A stretch of 64,000 bases of DNA, taken from NCBI GenBank assembly GCA_026874595.1, contig CM049312.1, forward strand, positions 72,574,429 through 72,638,428, in the 5' to 3' direction. Both the position numbers and the translations under genes were made by a program. The DNA comes from Sipunculus nudus (taxonomy: Eukaryota > Annelida > Sipuncula > Golfingiida > Sipunculidae). Below the pieces are notes generated by a model. It was not told the DNA's origin and made no database searches. It saw only the letters and a program-made list of their open reading frames with translations. Positions 56,801-64,000 of this stretch are shown in pieces (positions within the stretch are counted from its first letter, which is position 1; each line of letters begins with the position of its first letter).

Positions 56801-59800
56801 CTGGCAAAGATCAAGAGAGGTGGAGGGGACTGGCAAAGATCAAGAGAGGTGGAGGGGACTGGCAAAGATCAAGAGAGGTGGAGGGGACTGGCAAAGATCA
56901 AGAGAGGTGGAGGGGACTGGCAAAGATCAAGAGAGGTGGAGGGGACTGGCAAAGATCAAGAGAGGTGGAGGGGACTGGCAAAGATCAAGAGAGGTGGAGG
57001 GGACTGGCAAAGATCAAGAGAGGTGGAGGGGACTGGCAAAGATCAAGAGAGGTGGAGGGGACTGGCAAAGATCAAGAGAGGTGGAGGGGACTGGCAAAGA
57101 TCAAGAGAGGTGGAGGGGACTGGCAAAGATCAAGAGAGGTGGAGGGGACTGGCAAAGATCAAGAGAGGTGGAGGGGACTAGCAAAGATCAAGAGAGGTGG
57201 AGGGGACTGGCAAAGATCAAGAGAGATGGAGGGGACTGGCAAAGATCAAGAGAGGTGGAGGGGACTGGCAAAGATCAAGAGAGGTGGAGGGGACTGGCAA
57301 AGATCAAGAGAGGTGGAGGGTACTGGCAAAGATCAAGAGAGGTGGAGGGGACTGGCAAAGATCAAGAGAGGTGGAGGGGACTGGCAAAGATCAAGAGAGG
57401 TGGAGGGGACTGGCAAAGATCAAGAGAGGTGGAGGGGACTGGCAAAGATCAAGAGAGGTGGAGGGGACTGGCAAAGATCAAGAGAGGTGGAGGGGACTGG
57501 CAAAGATCAAGAGAGGTGGAGGGGACTGGCAAAGATCAAGAGAGGTGGAGGGGACTGGCAAAGATCAAGAGAGGTGGAGGGGACTGGCAAAGATCAAGAG
57601 AGGTGGAGGGGACTGGCAAAGATCAAGAGAGGTGGAGGGGACTGGCAAAGATCAAGAGAGGTGGAGGGGACTAGCAAAGATCAAGAGAGGTGGAGGGGAC
57701 TGGCAAAGATCAAGAGAGATGGAGGGGACTGGCAAAGATCAAGAGAGGTGGAGGGGACTGGCAAAGATCAAGAGAGATGGAGGGGTTGGCTGCATGATCT
57801 CATATGTCACCATGGGCATGAAGAGGATAGGTTGGAAGGTAGTTTAAAATGAGTTCAAAGAATAAAGAAGTTTCATTTCTCATTCATGACCACATTCTGA
57901 ACTAGTGATGTAGGAATGGAGTACAGACTTGGACTCGAGTCCACATTTTTAGTTACTTAGACTTTGACTTAGAGGGTCCAGGACTCAGACTTATACTCTA
58001 AGTCAGAGGTACCAGTAATCTGAACTCTGGGTCCCTGTCAAGTCCAGTAATATAAAAATTAACAATAAACTCAAATTTCCTTTTAAAACTTCTTTTAACA
58101 AGAGTACCGCAAATGAGCATAATACACCCGTGGTGTATCTGGTGACCTTTGACCTTATTAAATATGCATGAATTTTAATGATAAAGTAATTCATGTGAGA
58201 AACTCTATTGGTAAATATGAATAATGAGTTTCATGAAAATGCACAGGATTTTTGGCAAGTCACCAAGGTCCTTTCAAATGTGGTGACCTCCAACCTCATC
58301 AAATATGCATGGATTTTGCTGAAAATCCAACTAAGGCGAGATATTTTATTGTTTAACATTTATGATCCGTTTTATAAAAATCCTTTGCACAAGTTATCAC
58401 AGCGACACCACAAAGTAGCTTAGTGATCCATGACATTATTTAATATGAGTGGATGTTGCCCACAATCACACTCAGGCAAGATAATCTCTCTGTTAGTAGT
58501 GATGGTGAGTTTCGTGAAAATCCATCAAAGCCCTGGTAAGTTATTGCGGCGACTAAAAGTTAACTGACGGACAATGGGTATATCATAAAACTCCCGTCAC
58601 ATGACAGGCATATAAAAAAGAGATTTGTTTTGGACATGGATGGATTCCCATTCCAAGAGACTTGGGCATTAAGAAGGTGGACTTAGAATTGAATCTCAAG
58701 GATTTGGACTTGGACTCAGGTGGTATGTACACAGACATGCACTTGAACTCGGATATTGTGGACAAACTAACTTAAACATCATGAAATCCCATTTGCCCCT
58801 TCTTTGAATAAAACACTGAAAAGTTACAAAAGACAATGCCAAGCATCCAGTCTACTGATGTGTTTATTAATATACCATGTGAATGACTTGATATAAATAT
58901 GGCACTGATACCTGCAGCATGGACAAGCACATGAAGCTGTTTTTCATTAACCTGGATGTAGCTGACAAGCTCCTTGACCGATCTCATGTCAGAGGGAATC
59001 ATGGGATGAAACACAACATTGTGATTCCCTGTGGCATCTGTGGAATAACAGGTAAAAATATGATGTAAATGAAGATGTGGATTCCCTGATTCTGTTGATT
59101 TCAGTGAGCTGGGCTAATTAAGAAGAACATAATTCACTACTCAGGAAACTGACACCCCCCCCCCCCCCCCCACTATTTAAATATGTCACATTATGACTTC
59201 TATTTTATAAACATGGACAGTGTACCATGTGACTGTTTATTTTTATTTAATGGAGATCTTGTACCCTTTGCCTCTTGTTATTTCAAATTGATTAAATATT
59301 GAAAATAGCTAAGAACAACATTTTTAATTAATGTGTTACTATTTTAAGAACCAATGGATATAAATGGAGAACAACAAAATAACAGAAAAAAAATCTGATA
59401 TCTTTAAAAATATTTACACAATTTTCATATTACCATTTGTAAAGGCACTCTGGACACATTTATGAAATAACATGTCTACAAGGAAAATTGTTAAACAGTG
59501 CTTGACCTGTGACTGAAACGTTTCTCTTTTTAATAGATAAGAAACATTAATTGTGGCAGCAGCATTCCCTCAAACAGACCTGTGACAAAACACAACAAAA
59601 TATCCATTTCCAAGTTTTTCCTCTGAACATATAATTAAAGCTAAAATTCAACATCAATTTATAAATTATCACCCATTGAATATGTTGCAATATTCATATG
59701 GTGTATCTATTTGTAATGAAATTCAATGTGTCTCAGACATCTGACAAGTTTCATGTGATAAAATTTTGGAGTTTGGCCACACCAGGTAGCGGTGTCATAG

Positions 59801-60836
59801 CTGCCCTCATATCATATGCTGCTGTTGTGTTTGCCACTGAATGGACTCTGACTCATTTAAATTTATTTCATACAATTAAAAGAAATGCTGCATTGATATA
59901 TTCAACAAATGATCTGAATTTTTGTTTATGTCATTAAATATCATGTAGGAGTTGGAATCCAAGGTTGTCCCACTGTCAAAGTCAATTTTACTGGGACCCA
60001 TTTATTTTACATAAAATACCATCAGATTTACAGATTTGAATTGTCAAGGGTTGGAATGTCAAGTGACAAATGTTTACTAAATTTTACAAGGTGAGTCTTG
60101 GTTTGATCCAGTCTGATCCAGTTTTATCCTGATGAAAATGGATTAAACCAGATTTAACCTTTTTTAATCTATTGTTCTGTTGTTTCTTTTCTCTAAATGA
60201 AACAAAACCCTGAAATGATTATTCATCAAATGATGCCAGTTTCTCACTTTAAATTTGACACCAAGAATGTGACAACTATGAATATTAATTGTGAAGACAC
60301 CACCAGCTTCTGTGGCTCAGGGATAGAGCACAGGACTCAAAGAAGGCAGACCCTGAGTTCGATCTCAGCCAAAGTGGTGAGATTTTCACATGGGCCCTAT
60401 GCCAGGGTGAGCACCATGCAGGCTTAGTGGAAGGCTTTGTCCAATGGGAGTGTTCCACTTACAAATGAGTGCACATTCCAGGGGTTCCTCATTGATATGA
60501 TCCAGCCTGGGGATGATTACAAACCCAAGGCCTGTAGGTGCAGTGGTCACCAGATAACACAAGGCTATAAAATGAGAGGATTAGAGGAAGCGTGTGATAC
60601 TGCCCTGTCACATAGTCTAAAATCTGAATGGAAGTCTGCAGATGGATGTACGAATACTTAAATTAGCATTAAAAAATGGAAGTGGTTACCTGCAACAAAA
60701 CATATTAAAAAAGAACTACCTATGATTCTCTCAACTGCAGCTGTTCCTTTTTGTGGATCTTCCGCCGTGATGATAACTCGAGCCCAGCGCTTCGCAAGAT
60801 CGAGCGCAGTTTCATATCCAAGCCCCGAATCTCCCC
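49863..60836 (-). CDS. Gene E: short-chain dehydrogenase/reductase-like protein (5' incomplete), catalytic motif altered
   Basis: Five exons join with perfect phase: 60836-60720, 59037-58912, 54257-53958, 51894-51780 and 50280-49863. They give about 357 residues plus TGA. Overall order matches retinol-dehydrogenase-type SDRs: GDSGLG of the Rossmann loop, a PSDMRSVKELV segment, HVLVHAA at the NNAG position, YNHLGPFLLTHLLLDILK, RIIYVLS, GHKMSR at the YxxxK position, TVNAVHPG, then GAQTIIYCAVD. The catalytic Tyr and Lys are His and Arg, while the Ser-type position and the NHLG Asn are kept. The C-terminus has an added acidic stretch and an NGY-rich tail. The exon encoding the start and the Thr of TGxxxGxG was not found. 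Introns hold a retrotransposon tail, minisatellites and MITEs. Confidence 0.85.
51780..51894 (-). CDS. Gene E exon: TVNAVHPG segment
   Basis: This is a 115-bp exon with acceptor GTTTCAG|GTACAG and donor AAA|GTGAGT. It encodes (G)TDVTVNAVHPGSVGDHI and LSPFKEYLPSCMVSFIGFLI. The VTVNAVHPG motif is diagnostic of RDH-type SDRs. The upstream open frame of about 310 codons is a minisatellite in the intron, reading in frame with this exon. Confidence 0.88.
51900..52830 (-). repeat. GAT-rich minisatellite of 11 units with a splice-acceptor copy in each
   Basis: About 11 units of 72-93 bp lie directly upstream of the gene E exon at 51894. Each unit has a run of GAT triplets, then ATTACAGGTGCAG, then a stretch reading FTDDESSNPD. 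Lengths change by triplets, so the frame stays open and in phase with the exon. At least two other frames are also open, so openness alone is not evidence of coding. Confidence 0.9.
53617..53793. mobile_element. Small MITE (AAAACCTCGC family), copy 3, inverted
   Basis: It starts TATAGTGAAATCTCAAAATT and ends TAGGTGAGGTTTATTATATA. It reads as the reverse of copies 1 and 2, and again abuts a long (AT)n tract. Confidence 0.58.
53790..53851. repeat. (AT)n microsatellite
   Basis: About 31 AT repeats abutting the small MITE at 53617-53793, just 3' of the gene E core exon. Confidence 0.95.
53958..54257 (-). CDS. Gene E exon: SDR core with NHLG and the altered YxxxK
   Basis: This is a 300-bp exon. 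The acceptor TTTTGATAG was chosen over a later AG because it alone gives phase 1 and the exact family spacing to NHLG. The donor is GCAG|GTTTGT. It encodes NHLGPFLLTHLLLDILKQSA, PSRIIYVLS and KYSILRGHKMSRIGSVLQV. Aligned without gaps to RDH-type SDRs, the catalytic Tyr is His and the Lys is Arg. Confidence 0.85.
54465..54640. repeat. Dispersed repeat (GACCTCATTAAATATGC family)
   Basis: GTTATCACGGCGCCAAGTAG, GTGACCAACGACCTCATTAAA and GGTGAGTTTCGTGAAAATCC match 58085-58610. It ends in TTAATTGACGGACGG. Confidence 0.65.
54640..57850 (+). pseudogene. Decayed 3' end of a non-LTR retrotransposon ORF, split by a minisatellite
   Basis: The plus strand encodes pieces such as IEGQ-like SIERQEIKDVNSLTYLEAEV, KRINLARSACVKLNKL, RIFKSNVLS, then RKCCRR- and GRP-like pieces, TVQAERDMMGWSSWKE and ARIAKDQERWRGL. 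This resumes after the minisatellite as DLICHHGHEEDR. This order is the typical C-terminus of RTE/Jockey-like reverse transcriptase ORFs. Stops and frameshifts occur around 54860-55200, so it is dead. It lies in a gene E intron on the opposite strand. Confidence 0.8.
55266..57785 (+). repeat. 29-bp minisatellite, about 87 units
   Basis: The unit is ACTGGCAAAGATCAAGAG followed by AGGTGGAGGGG (29 bp). Units are nearly identical, with G/A, TGG/TAG and GGG/GGT variants. Because 29 is not a multiple of 3, all three frames translate the same 29-residue cycle, giving overlapping open frames of up to 815 codons. These are not genes. Variant spacing shows a 609-bp (21-unit) duplicated block. Confidence 0.97.
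57902..58782. mobile_element. hAT-like MITE, inverted copy with nested repeat
   Basis: The left end AGTGATGTAGG followed by GACTTGGACTCGAGTCC starts near 57904. The other half (GGACTTGGACTCAGG) lies at 58625-58780. Between them, about 58085-58610 is a different repeat, so the element has been split by insertion. Confidence 0.65.
58085..58610. repeat. Dispersed repeat (GACCTCATTAAATATGC family), nested in a MITE
   Basis: It contains three tandem-like copies of GTGACC..(C)GAC(C)T.ATTAAATATGCAT with intervening GGTGAGTTTCGTGAAAATCC. It splits the hAT-like MITE at 57902-58782 and contains a perfect TGACCTTTGACCT at 58143. Confidence 0.62.
58912..59037 (-). CDS. Gene E exon: SDR segment to the NNAG position
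   Basis: This is a 126-bp exon with acceptor TTCCACAG and donor GCAG|GTATCA. It encodes DATGNHNVVFHPMIPSDMRS and VKELVSYIQVNEKQLHVLVHAA. The LHVLVHAA end corresponds to LDVLINNAG of the family. The spliced reading gives HAAE, so NNAG is degenerate. Confidence 0.82.
59154..59172. repeat. Poly-C tract
   Basis: About 17 C in a row in a gene E intron. Confidence 0.9.
60303..60660 (+). mobile_element. tRNA-derived SINE
   Basis: An A-box-like TGGCTCAGGGATAGAGC is followed 35 bp later by a B box GAGTTCGATCTC. Downstream is a body that includes AAGCGTGTGATACTG. It lies just outside the gene E Rossmann exon, in the intron between the first two known exons. Confidence 0.55.
60720..60836 (-). CDS. Gene E exon: NAD(P)-binding Rossmann loop
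   Basis: This is a 117-bp exon with acceptor TTCTCAG and donor ATAG|GTAGTT. It encodes (G)GDSGLGYETALDLAKRW and then ARVIITAEDPQKGTAAVERI. This is the TGxxxGxG loop and the following helix and strand of classical SDRs. Two bases of a Gly-type codon come from the missing upstream exon. Confidence 0.85.
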   Translation of the reverse strand, partial: GEIRGLDMKLRSILRSAGLELSSRRKIHKKEQLQLRES

Positions 60837-61784
60837 CTGAGAAAAAAAAAAAAAAATTACATGACTTTAATTAATGATGTTGCGGGAACATATTGTGTTA
60901 AGTGAAATAATTAAAAGAATGATTCTTAAATTTTTCTATATAACCAATAGGAATGATAAAAATATCAATACCAGTATTTTCTTTATAGTTTGGATGCCTG
61001 TTGGGAATTTTGTCTACACCCCTGACTAGTGAACAGTTGGTGGATGTTTTTAAAAGAGGTGAAACTACGCTTGAAATTCCATATTCACATGTTATTACTA
61101 ATCACTATTTTTCTTCTCAATCCACCAAAAATAATGCCCTCTTTACCTTGTTGGGCTAATCCAAGCCTTGTCTTGTACCATGACTGAGACGAGCTCCAGG
61201 CTCTGAGACTGGCTCTGACTCAGTCATGCATGAAGGATTCAAGGGAGTTTCATGTTAAGTGTTCCAATGATAGATCAGACTTACTCCTCTTTATGTTAAT
61301 TGTATCCTATAGCCTTTTCACTTATATCTTGGCCCCTAATTATAATTTATCCTTTCTTCACGTGATTTAACTTGTTGCATCCGTCATGATTCCTCTCCCT
61401 GCTTGTTTACACCACTTGGCTTATGTGCACATGTCCTGCCTACATGTTACACATAGGTTGTGTTGCGCCCTTGAGGCATTTGTATGCACACAGAATCTCA
61501 CAGATCATGGCTATCCCACATATATTTGGTGTATTTCTAGGGTTAGGTTTTACAAATAAACCAATGACTCCATCTTATTCACGTGAAGCGTGATACAGAG
61601 TACGCTCTAGTTGCAGGCAGTTAACAAATGGCTGAGGGTTAATTTTAAAGCTTATACGATGCCCAAGCACGAAGCACTTGGACACCACAAACCATAAACA
61701 AAAATAAACACTCATTTTAACAACTTCAACCAATCCTTAATAGTATATTTAAATATCCCCACTCGATCCCTGATTCCCAACTTG

Positions 61785-61865
61785 TCTTGCATGGCCCATT
61801 GGTAGCGCATAGGACTTGTTTTCACACCAGTGCTGGTTCGAGACCTGCTGAAGAGCTTCACAATT
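61785..61865 (+). mobile_element. tRNA-like SINE head
   Basis: GGCCCATTGGTAGCGCATAG (A-box-like) is followed by GCTGGTTCGAGACCTG (B box). It is short and decayed. Confidence 0.45.
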
Positions 61866-61877
61866 GGGGAGGGTATA

Positions 61878-62310
61878 ATTCGCTGATCAGCGCGCTGATC
61901 AGCCACCTTTCAATGGCAGCATTGATTTGAGGCAAATTATCTCCCATATAGCAACCTCCACCTGTTTTGTGATTAAAAGACACCTTTCCTATCAGTATTA
62001 CGTATTTATACACATATGCATATATTTTTATTGTGTTCATAATTATACATGAAACGCAAGTTACCTGCCAGTGACTATTTCGCTGATCAGCGGCGCTGAT
62101 CAGGAACCTTTCAATCCAAGCATTTATTTTAGACAGATTAGCCCCATATAACAACCTTCGACTATTTTGTGATTAAATGTGATTAAAAGATACATATTCT
62201 ATAAGTGTGTCATATATATTTACAAACAAACGAAAACACTTTTCATGTGTTACTTATTATGCATGAAACCTTTCTACCACCTACTATTTCGCTGATCAGC
62301 AAACTGCGCA
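61878..62310. repeat. Tandem repeat of about 205 bp with GCTGATCAGC palindromes
   Basis: Three copies start with TTCGCTGATCAGC near 61881, 62091 and 62290. The first two carry a doubled palindrome (GCTGATCAGCGCGCTGATCAG-like). Shared blocks include AACCTTTCAAT..AGCAT and TTTTGTGATTAAA. Confidence 0.78.
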
Positions 62311-62399
62311 ATCGCTCATCGGCAATGATTTACGTGCTTCTTGACTAAGATACCTGTCACAGGTGATTCGCTATAATGGTAATATTTAAGGCTCTCAGT

Positions 62400-64000
62400 T
62401 GTTTTACTTGTATCCTGTGAAACCGAGTGATTGCCAATACATCACCCATACCATACTTCATACAACTTTAAAAAATCATTGCCCCACCGACCACTCGGAA
62501 ATATTAGCTAACAGCAGGGGGCGCTGCAGTAATTTGTCGTCAGGTGTTCATCGGCCAGGTGACTGAGGTGAGATAAATAGCTGAAATATGCACTTAGTAT
62601 GAAATTATATAAAATTTGAATTTATCAAAAATTAAAAATGTTAAATGTATATAATGTATTTATATATAGCCATAATAAAAGACTGATTATCCTCTTATTA
62701 TTATTAAGAACTGTACGTATAGCCTAGGGATTCTTTCACTCCTCATGTATAATATATTCGTTCCTTAAAAATTTTCACAAGTTTCTTTACATCCCTATTA
62801 TATTTCCCCTTTTTTTGCATTTAAAAAGTAGGTCGCCAGAATCTTTTTCAACACCGTTATATAGATGATTTGATCGATTTTAACACGATGTTGATAGATT
62901 ACTCCTGTTTTAATCCCACTTATATATATATATATATATATATGATATTATATATATATATATTGAAGTAATGTCAAAGAATAACTCCACAAAAACTTTA
63001 TTATCGGTATTTATTTTTTTTTCCATTTTACAACAGGACATTTACATAATTGTGTAAAAATGTCCGCATATCTATTGCTTTAACATCGTTATTTATATAT
63101 TTATCGAAAATGATTGGAATAGGATTGAATGCTTTTCATAGTCTGGAAAACAGCATACACTATCAACATAAATATACTGAGTGCTAGAAAGGTTGAAGGA
63201 GTAATTACTTTAAATTACAACACTCTAATAAATTATCACCTTTTTTTAACTTTTAAGGGACTAAGGGTCGTGAATGTCGATGAACGGTGTTGAAACAATA
63301 AGGTAACAGGATGGATGTAACATATAAATTCTACAATTGCATTGTTATTTAAAACTTCATCGTTTTTATAGGGATCAATGTGTTAGGTATTATAAAATAT
63401 TAAACTTTTAAAATATTTATTATAAAAGAAGTCTGTATGCTTTAAGTAATAATTTTGCCAGTGTTTTCATATATTTTAATTCAACACAGTCTCTTCTTCA
63501 GTACCGTTATATGTTGAAATAGTCATAATTTCAAGAAATAAATAAAATGACTTAGAAACATATTAGAAAATGATTTATCGCCAACCTTTTTATTGACCGA
63601 GGAAGATTGCTATACATTTCCCTTCTATTTATTGCATTATACCTTCTGTGGGTTGCAGTTTTATTTTGTTTCAGGATATAATCGGAACACATTAAAATAA
63701 AAAATATGCAGTTGACAAGGTTAAAATATATTTGTATTATACAATACATCGTACAAGTGAACCTTCCATATTTTTCTAAATAAATTATGCGGGAACGCTC
63801 AAGTCTGTAACAGTGTTGAAATTGATGATACACTTAGGGCATTAAATTATCCGAAACTATAATTTAACATGAAAGTACCTGCTCTGCTGAAAGAAATTTT
63901 ATACACTAGTAGTTTACATTTTTTTGCCATAATAGACTCCATAAAATAAATATTAAGATGTTATTTTTCAGATGCTGTATACCTGCTGAAATGGGAAGTT
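62400..64000. other. No gene seen
   Basis: Very AT-rich with an AT tract at 62.92 kb. The missing 5' exon(s) of gene E should lie here or beyond the window, but no convincing exon encoding a beta-strand followed by Thr-Gly was found. Confidence 0.5.

Noticed and set aside
55227-57852. Open frames of 815, 730 and several ~200 codons
   Set aside because: They are translations of a 29-bp minisatellite in three frames. There is no independent coding evidence and they overlap each other.
62345-62410. Candidate upstream exon of gene E ending ...SPVTG before a GT donor
   Set aside because: Phase and Val-Thr-Gly fit, but the preceding residues do not form the expected beta-strand and there is no start. 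Other sites at 60970 and 62070 were equally weak.

Overview
The window looks like nuclear DNA of a marine invertebrate, probably a lophotrochozoan such as a mollusc or brachiopod. The evidence is AT-rich sequence, small GT-AG exons in long introns, very many microsatellites, MITEs and SINEs, a dermatopontin-type gene, and secreted C-type lectin/PAN proteins. The species is an inference. No long intact single-exon gene is present, and most long open frames are repeats or antisense shadows. I rebuilt four multi-exon genes by eye from splice sites, phase continuity and family motifs.

Gene A (minus, 6224-12312) encodes a secreted modular protein of about 486 aa. In order it has a signal peptide, an unrecognised domain of about 165 aa, three 60-bp Thr-rich linker exons, a PAN/apple-like domain and a C-type lectin domain on two exons. 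Every internal junction is phase 1. Gene D (minus, 17115-21655) is a dermatopontin-family protein of about 168 aa on three coding exons. Three Harbinger-like MITEs fill its last intron. Gene B (plus, 29877 or 35817 to 40872) is a shorter paralogue of gene A, with signal peptide, the same unrecognised domain and a PAN-like domain, and no lectin domain. Its introns hold a decayed Tc1/mariner transposase into which a hAT-like MITE has apparently inserted. Gene E (minus, 49863-60836, 5' end not found) is a short-chain dehydrogenase/reductase related to retinol dehydrogenases. Five exons join in perfect phase, but the catalytic Tyr-x-x-x-Lys reads His-x-x-x-Arg, so it looks like an expressed-type pseudoenzyme.

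The rest is mobile and repetitive DNA. A MITE family with subterminal GACTTGGACTCG-type repeats has seven copies. A second MITE family sits beside (AT)n tracts. tRNA-derived SINEs are scattered through the window. 24.6-27.0 kb is a tandem-repeat block: two arrays of a 25-bp unit around a ~330-bp repeat. 55.27-57.79 kb is a 29-bp minisatellite of about 87 units that arose inside the 3' end of a non-LTR retrotransposon ORF. 51.9-52.8 kb is an 11-unit minisatellite just upstream of a gene E exon, and each unit carries a copy of that exon's splice acceptor.

The most interesting points are the dead-site SDR, the array of in-phase decoy splice acceptors, the frame-independent retrotransposon minisatellite, and the unrecognised domain shared by genes A and B. 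All gene models come from visual splicing and would need transcript data to confirm.
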